Position numbers and translations under genes: made by a program. A stretch of 43,639 nucleotides of DNA from Streptomyces himalayensis subsp. himalayensis (GTDB lineage: Bacteria > Actinomycetota > Actinomycetes > Streptomycetales > Streptomycetaceae), in NCBI RefSeq assembly GCF_013778455.1, contig NZ_JACEHE010000048.1, positions 1 to 43,639 on the forward strand. The letters run 5' to 3'. The notes under the pieces are model-generated. The model saw only the letters and a list, made by a program, of their open reading frames with translations, searched no databases and was not told the origin of the DNA. Below are positions 34,238 to 42,540 of the stretch, piece by piece; position 1 is the first letter of the stretch; each line of letters begins with the position of its first letter.

Positions 34238-35059
34238 ATGACAGACACCCGACAGCCACCGCTTCTGACATCCGTCGAGATGGCCCGTTTCGTGGCGCAC
34301 GGATCGCTGCGCCTGGATGCCGTCGTCCCGCCGGAGATGAACGAGGAAGGCATCAAGGTCCTGGGCGAGGGCGTGCCCGGGGTGCCTTACGGCAGCAGGA
34401 TCACGGACGTCTACCCGGAGGGCTCCTTCGTCCGCCGACTGCTCGAGATCCCTGCCGTGGCAGGCGCATTGCGCTCTCTCGTCGGCCCGGATCCGACGGT
34501 CGACCACCATTTCGTGCACATCCGTGAGCCCCACGAGGGACAGGCGCAGCCCCTGCACGGGGACGCGATCATCGACGTGCGGACGGACGCCTTCGACGTC
34601 CAGCTGATGTACTACCCGCAGGACGTCACCCTCGACATGGGCGGCACCCTCAGCGTGCCGGGCAGCCATCTGCGGCGCACGAACGAGTCCGACACGGGCC
34701 GCTACCAGAACCTGCGCGGTCAGTCCCGGCTCGTCTGCCCGGCCGGCACCGTGGTGTTTCTGCACCACGGGCTGTGGCACGGCGGGCGCCGCAACGACAG
34801 CGACACCGTGCGCTACATGTTCAAGATCCGCTTCAATCCGACCGTGCGGCAGCGGCGGCTGTGGGACACCTCGGACCTCGCCGACCCGCGCGTCCGGAGG
34901 GAACTCTCCACCACCTTCCCGTGGTACGAACACGCCACCGGCCGCCTGGAGATGTACAACCGGGTCCTGCTGTGGCGCGCGCTCACCGGGGACGACACCT
35001 TCGACCTGGAGTACTGGGTGACCCGGGTCTCCAACCGCCCGCAGGAGGACGCCGCATGA
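34238..35059 (+). CDS. Phytanoyl-CoA dioxygenase (PhyH) family enzyme
   Basis: A 273-residue Fe(II)/2-oxoglutarate oxygenase. The HxD ligands are His107 and Asp109 in PLHGDAIID; the distal His is in VVFLHHGLWHGG (176-181); Arg192 in VRYMFKIRF is placed to hold 2-oxoglutarate. MYYPQDVTLDMGGTLSVPGSH is typical of PhyH proteins. The substrate is unknown. It is divergent from the AraC regulator and overlaps the next gene (ATGA). Confidence 0.87.
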   Translation: MTDTRQPPLLTSVEMARFVAHGSLRLDAVVPPEMNEEGIKVLGEGVPGVPYGSRITDVYPEGSFVRRLLEIPAVAGALRSLVGPDPTVDHHFVHIREPHEGQAQPLHGDAIIDVRTDAFDVQLMYYPQDVTLDMGGTLSVPGSHLRRTNESDTGRYQNLRGQSRLVCPAGTVVFLHHGLWHGGRRNDSDTVRYMFKIRFNPTVRQRRLWDTSDLADPRVRRELSTTFPWYEHATGRLEMYNRVLLWRALTGDDTFDLEYWVTRVSNRPQEDAA

Positions 35060-35346
35060 GCACGAACACGAGCACCCGTCAGCAGGTGCTGGTCCTCTAT
35101 CTGGCCACTTCCGCACTCGACTCGGAGGTGGTGGGCTGGTCGCGGTACGACGGCACCGCGCGTACCTCGCCCACGACCGGGGACAGCGACGAACCGCCGT
35201 ACAAGTCGGGCGTGCACGCGCTGGAGGACGGCTGGCGACTGTTCCAGGCCGCGCAGCTGATCCCGCCGTATCCGGGACACGAGTACGACGTGTCGTTCCT
35301 CAAGCACGAGTTCTTCTTCGAGAAGGTCGTGGAGGTCGATCAGTAG
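35056..35346 (+). CDS. Small protein coupled to the PhyH gene
   Basis: A 96-residue protein, not recognised. It begins at ATG 35056 inside the PhyH stop (ATGA) with GGAGG upstream, which strongly supports translation. It is soluble-looking and acidic, with aromatic clusters (LVLYLATSALDSEVVGWSRY, PPYKSGVHALEDGWRLFQAA, HEFFFEKVVEV). It may be a partner or accessory of the dioxygenase. Confidence 0.75.
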   Translation: MSTNTSTRQQVLVLYLATSALDSEVVGWSRYDGTARTSPTTGDSDEPPYKSGVHALEDGWRLFQAAQLIPPYPGHEYDVSFLKHEFFFEKVVEVDQ

Positions 35347-35389
35347 CTCCTGGCAGATGTCCGACCGGCTCTTGTTTGCCCCCTCTGTT

Positions 35390-35418
35390 GTCTCCGTATG
35401 TAGCGTCTCCGTATGTAG
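35390..35418. repeat. Direct repeat upstream of the TSUP gene
   Basis: GTCTCCGTATGTAG occurs at 35390-35403 and again at 35405-35418, one base apart, followed by a T-rich stretch. It lies 80-110 bp before the permease start and could be tandem activator/repressor sites. Confidence 0.6.
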
Positions 35419-35496
35419 ACACGGTTTTTCATACGGGACAGCGACATAGGAAGATGTGGCTTCCTCGCTCGTCAGAAAGTCAGAAGGGAAGGCCGC

Positions 35497-36261
35497 GTGG
35501 GGGCCGACTCCGTACTCCTGCTCGCCGCGGCGGGCGTCGCATCCGGCCTGACCGGGTCGATCGCCGGTCTGGCCTCGCTGTTCAGCTACCCCGCACTGCT
35601 GGCTGCCGGCCTCCCTCCGGTGGCCGCCAATGTGACCAACACCGTGGCGCTGTTCTCCAACACGGTGGGTACCGCGGCCGGTTCACGGGAGGAGCTTCGC
35701 GGCCAACGCCGTCGTCTGGTGCGGCTCGCCCTCCTCGCGGCCGCGGGGGGTACGGTCGGCGCGGCACTGCTGCTCGGTACCCCGACCTCGGCCTTCGAGC
35801 GCGTCGTGCCCTGGCTGATCGCCCTGGGGTCGGTGCTGATCCTGGTCCGCGAACCGCTCCGCCGACTGGCCGAGAACCTCCCGCAGCGGGGCGGCGGACT
35901 GCGGGCGAGACTGCCCTTGACCTGCGCGGTGCTCCTGGTCGGCCTCTACGGCGGCTACTTCGGCGCCGCGGCGGGCGTCCTCATGCTGGCGGTGCTGTCG
36001 CTGTCGGGGAACGAGCCGCTTCGGGTGACCAATGCCGTGAAGAACATCGCCACCGGAGCGGCCAACCTCACCGCGGCGATCGCCTACGCCTTCCTCGCGC
36101 CCGTCGACTGGGGAGCCGCGGCGGCGCTCAGCCTCGGATGCCTGGTCGGCAGCCGGGTCGGGCCGGTCGTCGTGCGGCGGATCCCCGAGAAGCCGCTGCG
36201 GATCGCCATCGCCCTGGCGGGTCTGGGCCTGGCACTCTCCCTGTGGCGCGAGGCCGGCTGA
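35497..36261 (+). CDS. TSUP (TauE/SafE) family permease
   Basis: A 254-residue membrane protein with about eight hydrophobic segments and the family's repeated halves (GLTGSIAGLASLFSYPALLA, ANVTNTVALFSNTVGT; then GGYFGAAAGVLMLAVLSL, VTNAVKNIATGAANL). Members export sulfite, sulfoacetate or related small anions. GTG 35497 follows an AAGGGAAGG site by four bases. It appears monocistronic. Confidence 0.87.
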   Translation: MGADSVLLLAAAGVASGLTGSIAGLASLFSYPALLAAGLPPVAANVTNTVALFSNTVGTAAGSREELRGQRRRLVRLALLAAAGGTVGAALLLGTPTSAFERVVPWLIALGSVLILVREPLRRLAENLPQRGGGLRARLPLTCAVLLVGLYGGYFGAAAGVLMLAVLSLSGNEPLRVTNAVKNIATGAANLTAAIAYAFLAPVDWGAAAALSLGCLVGSRVGPVVVRRIPEKPLRIAIALAGLGLALSLWREAG

Positions 36262-36330
36262 CACCCACAGAGCCGCGCGACGACTAGCCGCCTCCCGGCG
36301 GAGTGGACGATCGTCCTCTACGGATCCCCT

Positions 36331-36344
36331 GATCCCATGGGATC
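36331..36344. repeat. 14-bp perfect palindrome
   Basis: GATCCCATGGGATC, with a further GATCCC directly upstream (36323-36328). It is in the gap between the TSUP gene and the small gene at 36527. Possible operator; nothing else recognised in this 265-bp gap. Confidence 0.5.
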
Positions 36345-36526
36345 GAGGTCAACGACACATGATCATCGGGTCAGGCACCGAGTGGGCGTGCGTCGATCGC
36401 TTGGCTGTGTCTCTGTACATGCCCTGAGGGTGCGAGCGACCCTTGTCGTAGGGGCCCCTGGCCCGCAGGTTCATCCGGGATCTGGGCTCTCCGCCGTACG
36501 ACGCTGCTCCTGCCAAGGGGTGTGCC

Positions 36527-36739
36527 ATGCGAGTCGAAATGATCAGACGCGCCGCCGACGTGCTGTGGGACGTCCCTGCCGACGCGCGCAAGGAGATCAT
36601 CATGATCCTTGTCGCCGTGGCCCAGGCGCCGGCCCCGGGAGCGGGGGTGAGGGCAGCAGCGTTCAGCGAGCAATGCTGGGTCGAGTACATGGCCCGTGGC
36701 AACGTGCTCGAAGTCATCGACGTCGGATCTCTCTGCTGA
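36527..36739 (+). CDS. Small hypothetical protein (70 aa)
   Basis: Not recognised. ATG 36527 is preceded by AAGGGG seven bases upstream. The protein is amphipathic (RRAADVLWDVPADARKEIIM) with a C-terminal SEQCWVEYMARG and ends in Cys. A longer overlapping minus-strand frame exists but lacks a ribosome site and has low-complexity composition. A hairpin follows 31 bp later. Confidence 0.5.
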   Translation: MRVEMIRRAADVLWDVPADARKEIIMILVAVAQAPAPGAGVRAAAFSEQCWVEYMARGNVLEVIDVGSLC

Positions 36740-36770
36740 CCGGAGGCTGCGGCGGCACAGGGACATGATG

Positions 36771-36798
36771 AACCCCGGCCTCGCTGGCGGCCGGGGTT
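36771..36798 (+). terminator. Hairpin after the small gene
   Basis: A perfect 10-bp stem (AACCCCGGCC with GGCCGGGGTT) around an eight-base loop, without a T run. It may end the small plus-strand transcript and also the convergent LacI transcript. Confidence 0.6.
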
Positions 36799-36910
36799 CC
36801 GGCTCACCGGAGGTCAGCCACATGATCTTGTGATGCCGCGCCGGGGAGTGCCTCTGTCTCCTGACCGACGTCAAGGCCCCTTGTACCCCGTCACCGTGGT
36901 GCGCGTACCG

Positions 36911-37918
36911 TCAGCCGCCCGTGGACTCCCGGACCACCACGGAGAAGTGGCTGACGAACTCTTCGCGGTCCGCCCCGGGCTCGGTCTGCTGGATCCGCCT
37001 GGCCAGCAGGTCGACCGCCCGCTGCGCCATCATGTCGTGGTCCGGGTCGACGGTGGACAGCGACGGGACGAGGAACTCGCTCTCCTGGACGTTGTCGAAG
37101 CCGATCACCTTCACCTGCTCCGGCACCTTCACCCCCGCATCGGCCAGGCCGCGCAGCACGCCCATGGCCGCGGTGTCGGTCACGCAGAAGACGCCGTCGA
37201 AGTCGAGCCCGCTCTCCACCATCTCCCGGGCACGTCGCGCACCCGCGTGCATGGTGAGCGTCTCCACGCTCTGTACGAGGCGGGGGTCTGCGGGCAGGCC
37301 GGCGCTCTGCAGCGCCTGCCGGTAGCCGGTGAGGCGGAGGCTGGACACGTCGGTCTCCTCGCCCAGCATCCCGCACAGGATCGCGATACGTCGGCAGCCC
37401 CGCTCGATCAGATGGCGGGTGGCCGCCTGCGACGCGTCGACGTTGGGCATGGCGACGTGGTCCACGGGACCGCCGAAGATCCGCTCGCCCAGGATGACCA
37501 CCGGGTAGTCCACCTTGAGCAGCTCGGCGTCGGCCGGCCCCATGCCGACGGTGCTGAGGATGAGCCCGTCGTAGAGCCGGTTGCGCGACAGCGACAGCGC
37601 GTCGAGCTCGTTCTCCCGTGAAGCGCCGGTCTGCTCGATGCTCACGCGGAGGTGGTGCCGCTGGGCCGCGGTGATGATGGCGGTGGCCAGCCGGCCGTAG
37701 TAGTGGCTGTTCACCTCGGGGACCGCGAGCCCGACGGTACCGGTCCGGCCCGTGCGCAGATTGCGGGCCGCCACGTTGACGCGGTAGTCGAGCCGGGCCA
37801 TCGCCTCGAGAACCTTCTCGCGCGTCGCGGGGCGCACGTTCGGGTGATCATTGATGACGTTCGAGACGGTCATCGGTGAGACTCCGGCCGCCTTCGCCAC
37901 GTCCTGGATCGTTGCCAC
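36911..37918 (-). CDS. LacI-family regulator of the arabinoside genes
   Basis: A 335-residue LacI protein: HTH MATIQDVAKAAGVSPMTVSN, hinge helix NLRTGRTGTVGLAVPEVNSH, effector domain ILGERIFGGPVDHVAMPN, GVFCVTDTAAMG and KVIGFDNVQ. It lies downstream of the GH27 gene on the same strand; a strong hairpin and a 7-bp tandem repeat separate them. The start is GTG 37918. By context it probably represses the GH51/GH27 genes in response to an arabinose-containing sugar. Confidence 0.88.
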   Translation of the reverse strand: MATIQDVAKAAGVSPMTVSNVINDHPNVRPATREKVLEAMARLDYRVNVAARNLRTGRTGTVGLAVPEVNSHYYGRLATAIITAAQRHHLRVSIEQTGASRENELDALSLSRNRLYDGLILSTVGMGPADAELLKVDYPVVILGERIFGGPVDHVAMPNVDASQAATRHLIERGCRRIAILCGMLGEETDVSSLRLTGYRQALQSAGLPADPRLVQSVETLTMHAGARRAREMVESGLDFDGVFCVTDTAAMGVLRGLADAGVKVPEQVKVIGFDNVQESEFLVPSLSTVDPDHDMMAQRAVDLLARRIQQTEPGADREEFVSHFSVVVRESTGG

Positions 37919-37928
37919 GTTCGCCCCC

Positions 37929-37961
37929 GGTCTGCGGTCTGCGGTCTGCGGTCTGCGGTCT
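37929..37961. repeat. GGTCTGC tandem repeat (4.7 copies)
   Basis: Four exact copies and a partial fifth of a 7-bp unit, ending ten bases from the LacI start codon, so it fills the leader just upstream of the ribosome site. Its copy number could vary by slippage. Confidence 0.9.
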
Positions 37962-38013
37962 CAGGACTCACCCGGCATCATGCTATGTCTCGCGTCCCTG
38001 CCCACGTATGTCG

Positions 38014-38060
38014 TGCCGCCGCCGGTGCCGGCCGGATGCGGCACGGCACAGGCGGCGGCA
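38014..38060 (-). terminator. Nested hairpin after the GH27 gene
   Basis: TGCCGCCGCC (38014-38023) pairs with GGCGGCGGCA (38051-38060), and GTGCCG (38025-38030) with CGGCAC (38039-38044) inside it. It is the likely end of the glycosidase transcript, though without a T tract. Confidence 0.55.
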
Positions 38061-38075
38061 CCGGTCTCGTACACC

Positions 38076-39362
38076 TCAGGGGGCGAGGCGGTAGAGGGCC
38101 GCGCCGTGGGCGGGGAGGGCGACGCGCAGCTGGTGGCCGTCGTGCGGGGTGTCGGTGTGCGTCCACAGCTCCCGGATGCGGTCGTCGGGGTGGGCGCCGA
38201 TGGAGCCGAGCGGGACGGTGACGCGGGCCGGGGTGTCGGCCAGGGAGAACACGGCGGCGTAGCGGGTACGTCCGTCGGTGTCGCCGGCGGTCCACAGGAC
38301 GAGGTCCCGCTCGCGGAGGACCTCGCGGCTGTCCCTGCTGTGCCACAGGACCTCGAGTGCCTCGTCGTTGGTGAGCAGCTCGATCGTCTCCGCCGGGCTG
38401 GTGGGCAGGTCGCCGCCCATCATCAGCGGGGAGCGCGAGATCAGCCACAGTGTCAGCAGGCTGATCTGCTCGGGGCGGGTGAGGGCGCACAGGCGGTCGT
38501 CGCCCCTCTCGGCCCGGATACCGACATGGCCCAGGGGCAGCATGTCGGCGTCCGCCCAGCCGCGTTCGCTCTGCCACGGTGCCCACCGGGCCATGCGGCC
38601 GAACTGCGCTTCGACGTCTTCCCACCGATCCCAGAGGTCGTCGCAGACGCGCCACATGGTGGCGTTGTCCCGCAGGTGGTCGAGGTGGGTGAGGGAGACG
38701 TCGGTGCCGGGGGAGAGGCTCAGCTCGATGGGCCGGCCGCTGCGGGCGATGGCTTGGGCGTAGGCGGCGATCTCCCGCTCGTGGTACGGGAAGAGCATGT
38801 CGTCGGCCTTGATGAAGTCCACACCCCACCGCGCGAACTGGGCGACCTGCGCGTCGTAGTACGCCTGGGCGCCCGGGTGGTCGTGGTTCAGGCCGTAGTT
38901 GTCGCTGTTCCAGGGGCAGACCGAGCCGGTGTCGGCGATCTCGTCGGCCGTCCAGTCGGTGCCCGCCACGGGCAGGCGGGCGGCGACGGCGCGGCGCGGG
39001 ATGCCGCGCATGATGTGCAGGCCGAAACGCAGCCCGAGTTGGTGCACCTGGTCGGCCAGCGGCCCGAATCCCGCACCGTCCGCCGCCGAGGGGAACCGGT
39101 TCGGCGCCGGCAGTTGGCGGCCGTGGTCGTCGAGGAGCACCGGGGCGTCCGGGTTGTAGCCGTGGGCGCGGGCCGTGGGCTCGTACCACTGGATGTCCAC
39201 GACCACGGTGTCCCAGCCGTGCGCGAGCATGCGGTCCCGCATGAAGGTCGCGTTGGCGAGGACCTCTTCCTCGGTGACGGTGGTGCCGTAGCAGTCCCAG
39301 CTGTTCCAGCCCATCGGCGGACGCAGGTGGCGTCCGGGGATCGGACGTGCGGGTCCGGTCAT
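38076..39362 (-). CDS. GH27-like alpha-galactosidase / beta-L-arabinopyranosidase
   Basis: A 428-residue glycosidase with the GH27/GH36 N-terminal signature PPMGWNSWDCYG. The expected nucleophile is Asp187 in VDFIKADDML (family consensus is usually KYD), and the acid/base is in the WRVCDDLWD segment. SRSPLMMGGDL is also typical. There is no signal peptide, so it acts on imported oligosaccharides. Next to a GH51 gene, a beta-L-arabinopyranosidase role is as likely as alpha-galactosidase. ATG 39362 overlaps the stop of an upstream gene remnant (ATGA). Confidence 0.82.
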   Translation of the reverse strand: MTGPARPIPGRHLRPPMGWNSWDCYGTTVTEEEVLANATFMRDRMLAHGWDTVVVDIQWYEPTARAHGYNPDAPVLLDDHGRQLPAPNRFPSAADGAGFGPLADQVHQLGLRFGLHIMRGIPRRAVAARLPVAGTDWTADEIADTGSVCPWNSDNYGLNHDHPGAQAYYDAQVAQFARWGVDFIKADDMLFPYHEREIAAYAQAIARSGRPIELSLSPGTDVSLTHLDHLRDNATMWRVCDDLWDRWEDVEAQFGRMARWAPWQSERGWADADMLPLGHVGIRAERGDDRLCALTRPEQISLLTLWLISRSPLMMGGDLPTSPAETIELLTNDEALEVLWHSRDSREVLRERDLVLWTAGDTDGRTRYAAVFSLADTPARVTVPLGSIGAHPDDRIRELWTHTDTPHDGHQLRVALPAHGAALYRLAP

Positions 39363-39550
39363 GGTTGATCGTTTCCTGTACGGGACGGGTGGACGCGGAG
39401 AACGGTGAAGGAGTACGGCGGGATGTCGCAGACCGGCCCGGGCAGCCGGTCCTCGACGGGGGTGGCGGCCGGGGCGGGCCCGAACCGGCTGATGGCGCCT
39501 GGAGGCGCGGAGAGGACGGTTCGCCGGCGGACGTCGTGGACGGCCGGTCC
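39359..39550 (-). pseudogene. C-terminal remnant of a glycoside hydrolase
   Basis: The minus-strand frame ending at 39359 reads AVHDVRRRTVLSAPPGAISR, then PVCDIPPYSFTVLRVHPSRT, which looks like the C-terminal beta-sandwich end of GH51-type and similar hydrolases. It is in a different frame from the GH51 gene next to it, and its stop overlaps the GH27 start (ATGA) as in a real operon. The 5' part has been lost, probably by deletion. Confidence 0.55.
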
Positions 39551-39579
39551 TACGCCGGGAGCCGGACTGCGACGGCCGG

Positions 39580-41097
39580 TCAGGCCAGCGGGGCCTGGAC
39601 CGTGAGGAACGAGTGGGGCGGCAGCGTCAGGGACAGGCCCTGGTCGGTGACCTTCAGGCCGTCGAAGGAGCGCGGGCTGACTGCTCCCGGCGTGTCCGCG
39701 GTGTTGTGGGCCTGGAGACGGTCGGCCGTCAGGATGCGGGCGGTCGGCTCGCCGATGGAGCGGCCGCGCAGGTCGAGCGTCACCTCGGCGGGCTCCTCGG
39801 CGTCGAGGTTGGACAGCGAGATGAGGACCGTTCCGTCCTTGACGCTCGCCGAGGCGGACACGGTGTCCAGCTCTGCGTCCCCCACCGCGCGGCGGGCGTC
39901 GTCGGTGCGCAGGTGGACGGCGAGTGAGGCGGCGTCCTGGTGGCCCTTGTTCATCTCGAACACGTGGTAGCTCGGGGTCAGGACCAGCGCGTCGCCGTCG
40001 GTGAGGACCATCGCCTGCAGGACGTTGACGGTCTGGGCGATGTTGGCCATGTACAGGCGCTCGGCGTGCTTGTGGAAGATGTCGAAGTGCGTGCTGGCCA
40101 CGAGCGCGTCGCGCAGGGTGTTCTGCTGGAACAGGAAGCCCGGGTTGGTGCCCGGCTCGACGTCCCACCAGGTGCCCCACTCGTCCAGGACCAGACCCAC
40201 CTTCCGGCCGGGGTCGTAGCAGTCCATGACCGTGGAGTGGCCGGTGAGGATGCGGTCGATCTTCCGGGCCGAGGCCATCGTCCGGTAGTAGTCGTCCGTG
40301 TCGAAGTCGGTGGCGCTGCCCTTCGCCTCCCAGGGACCGGCCATCGTGTAGTAGTGGACGGAGATGCCCTGGAAGAAGGTGCGCGGGGTCGCCTCGCAGC
40401 CGAAGCAGTTGATCTGCTGCATCAGCGTCTCGGTCCACTTGTAGTCCGCGTCGGACGCGCCCGAGGCGATGCGGTAGAGCTTGTTGTCGCCGTGGTCGCG
40501 GCAGTACGTGGCGTACTGGCGGGCCAGGTCGGCGGAGTACTCGGCGCGCATGTTGCCGCCGCAGCCCCACGTCTCGTTGCCGATGCCCCAGAACTTCACG
40601 CGCCAGGGCTCCTCGCGGCCGTTGGCCTTGCGCAGCCGCACCATGGGGCTGTCGCCGTCACGGGTCAGGTACTCGACCCACTCGCTCATCTCCCGGACGG
40701 TACCGCTGCCCACGTTGCCGCTGATGTACGGCTCTGTGCCGAGCAGCTCGCACAGAGCCATGAACTCGTGGGTGCCGAAGTGGTTGTTCTCCTCCACGTT
40801 GCCCCAGTGGGTGTTGACCATCGTGGGGCGCTGGTCCCTGGGGCCGATGCCGTCCATCCAGTGGTACTCGTCGGCGAAACAGCCGCCGGGCCAGCGCAGG
40901 TTGGGGATGTTCAGGGCGCGCAGGGCCTGTACGACGTCCAGGCGGATACCGCCCTCGTTCGGGATCGTCGAGTCCTCGCCGACCCAGAAACCGCCGTAGA
41001 TGCATCGGCCCAGATGCTCGGCGAAATGCCCGTACAGGTGGCGACTGATCTTCGGACCCTCGATGTCGAGATTGATGATCGCGGTGGCGTTGGGCAC
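39580..41097 (-). CDS. GH51 alpha-L-arabinofuranosidase
   Basis: A 505-residue intracellular GH51 enzyme that releases arabinofuranose from arabino-oligosaccharides. KISRHLYGHFAEHLGRCIYG opens the barrel; RWPGGCFADEYHW and the acid/base Glu175 in GIGNETWGCGG and nucleophile Glu306 in LVLDEWGTWWDV are intact. The C-terminal beta-domain ends LPPHSFLTVQ. The start was set at GTG 41097 with GGAG seven bases upstream; this fits the family length, whereas upstream in-frame codons add an unusual Pro-rich extension. Confidence 0.92.
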   Translation of the reverse strand: MPNATAIINLDIEGPKISRHLYGHFAEHLGRCIYGGFWVGEDSTIPNEGGIRLDVVQALRALNIPNLRWPGGCFADEYHWMDGIGPRDQRPTMVNTHWGNVEENNHFGTHEFMALCELLGTEPYISGNVGSGTVREMSEWVEYLTRDGDSPMVRLRKANGREEPWRVKFWGIGNETWGCGGNMRAEYSADLARQYATYCRDHGDNKLYRIASGASDADYKWTETLMQQINCFGCEATPRTFFQGISVHYYTMAGPWEAKGSATDFDTDDYYRTMASARKIDRILTGHSTVMDCYDPGRKVGLVLDEWGTWWDVEPGTNPGFLFQQNTLRDALVASTHFDIFHKHAERLYMANIAQTVNVLQAMVLTDGDALVLTPSYHVFEMNKGHQDAASLAVHLRTDDARRAVGDAELDTVSASASVKDGTVLISLSNLDAEEPAEVTLDLRGRSIGEPTARILTADRLQAHNTADTPGAVSPRSFDGLKVTDQGLSLTLPPHSFLTVQAPLA

Positions 41098-41245
41098 GGC
41101 GGTACTCCAGCGTGGCTTGGGTGGGTGCTTGAGCGGCTGCGGGTGCGGTTGGTACGGACGTGGGTCACCGGCAGATGAGGCGGCAGTGGGCGACTTCGTC
41201 GCCTCCATAACCGCCACCACGGCAGCCGCCGCCCCCGCGCGTTTG

Positions 41246-41283
41246 TATCGATAAAAGCTCCCAATGTGTGGCGAGCGTGTCAA
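41246..41283 (-). promoter_or_regulatory. GH51 promoter region with LacI-type operator
   Basis: On the minus strand TTGACA (41283-41278) is followed by an AT-rich segment and the palindrome TATCGATA (41246-41253), with flanking T/A symmetry. The -10 is not clear (AGCTTT at 18 bases is the best). The palindrome would sit near the start site, a usual place for a LacI-type repressor. The rest of the 354-bp gap to the serine hydrolase shows nothing else. Confidence 0.5.
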
Positions 41284-41451
41284 GAGGGATGCGCGAACTG
41301 GTTGGTTGTAGTCGTTACTCCTCCGGTGTGCCCGTGAACGGAGAACTCACCGCCTCGGCCGTCTGTTCGGGCGGTCGCCAGGTCCGAGCACGGCACGGAT
41401 CTTCCGGGAGAGCGGGGCGAGCCTGTTGCTCGAGCGCCGTCGCGGGCTGTC

Positions 41452-42540
41452 TCAGGTGCCGACGAGGGTGTCGTGGACAGCCCATCCCATGTCGCCGGCA
41501 CACCAGCTGATGTTGCCGAGGACGGCGACGTCCAGGTCCTGCTGCGGGTAGTGGTAGAGGCGGGCACTGACCCCGTCCTCCTCACCCGTGTGGCCCCAGC
41601 GGACGATGGTTCCTTCGTCGTCGAGGATGTGGGTGAGACCGAAGCCGTACATCCACCTGTAGCCGCGGACCTTCTCCTCACGCTCGTCGACCTGCGGCGT
41701 CAGCGCCAGGCGCGTGGTCTCCTCGTTCAGCAGCCGCCCGTGGCGCAGTGCGCGGGCGAAGGCCGTCAGATCGGCGGCGGTCCAGGTAGCCCCGCCGTCG
41801 GCGGCGGCGCCGGGGGTGGTCGCGTAGTGGTTGGTCCGGTACGGGGTGGGGCCCTCGGCGGTGGTGAGGTATCCCTCGGCGACGTTCGGCCCCAGGTCGT
41901 CCAGGGCCGGGAATCCCGCCCCGCTCATTCCGGCACGGGTGAAGACGTCGTCGGCGATGACCTCCTCGAAAGCGCGGCCGGTCACCGATTCGATGAGCAG
42001 GCCCAGCAGGATGTAACCGGCGCCGTTGTAGAGATGACGCTCCCCGGGAGGGAAGTGGGGCTGTTTGCCGGCGAACAGCGGCAGGTAGTCCTTGTTGCTC
42101 CGCAGCAGGTACAGGGGGTGGGAGGAGGTCAATGCGGCCCATTCGGCCTCCCAGTCGTCGCCGGCCTCCTCGAACCAGTCGCCGATGCCCGACGTCATCG
42201 TCAGGGCGTGGCGGACCGTGACATTCGGATCGAGCTGGGGCATGTGCTCATTCACGAAGCCCACCAGAGCGTCGTCCAGGCGGACCTGCCCCCGCTCGAC
42301 GAGCTGCAGGACGGCCACCGCCGTGAACGCCTTGGACACCGACGCCACACGGAAGCGCGTTCCGCACGTGTTCGGTACGGACCATCGTCGTGACGCCATC
42401 CCGAACGCGCGGGTGAACACCGGCTCCCCGTGCCGCGTGACACGGACCGTGCCGGAGAACCCCTTTTGTTCCGCCACACTTGAGACGGCCTCCTCCAGGC
42501 AAGCCGGATCGAAGCCGTCAGCCCTCGTCACCATCGTCAC
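41452..42540 (-). CDS. Beta-lactamase-fold serine hydrolase
   Basis: A 362-residue penicillin-binding-protein/class C-like hydrolase. SxxK is ASVSK (Ser67, Lys70), the Tyr motif is LYNGAGYILLG, and the HxG box is RWGHTGEEDG. No signal peptide is apparent, pointing to a cytoplasmic esterase or peptidase rather than a lactamase. GTG 42540 was chosen (GGAG six bases upstream); ATG 42534 is the next option. Confidence 0.87.
   Translation of the reverse strand: MTMVTRADGFDPACLEEAVSSVAEQKGFSGTVRVTRHGEPVFTRAFGMASRRWSVPNTCGTRFRVASVSKAFTAVAVLQLVERGQVRLDDALVGFVNEHMPQLDPNVTVRHALTMTSGIGDWFEEAGDDWEAEWAALTSSHPLYLLRSNKDYLPLFAGKQPHFPPGERHLYNGAGYILLGLLIESVTGRAFEEVIADDVFTRAGMSGAGFPALDDLGPNVAEGYLTTAEGPTPYRTNHYATTPGAAADGGATWTAADLTAFARALRHGRLLNEETTRLALTPQVDEREEKVRGYRWMYGFGLTHILDDEGTIVRWGHTGEEDGVSARLYHYPQQDLDVAVLGNISWCAGDMGWAVHDTLVGT

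Noticed and set aside
35376..36287. 303-codon plus-strand frame over the TSUP gene
   Set aside because: Different frame from the membrane protein; Arg/Gly/Pro-rich and without hydrophobic segments.
36371..36874. 167-codon minus-strand frame opposite the 70-residue gene
   Set aside because: Low-complexity Arg/His-rich product without a ribosome site; it also covers the hairpin at 36771-36798.
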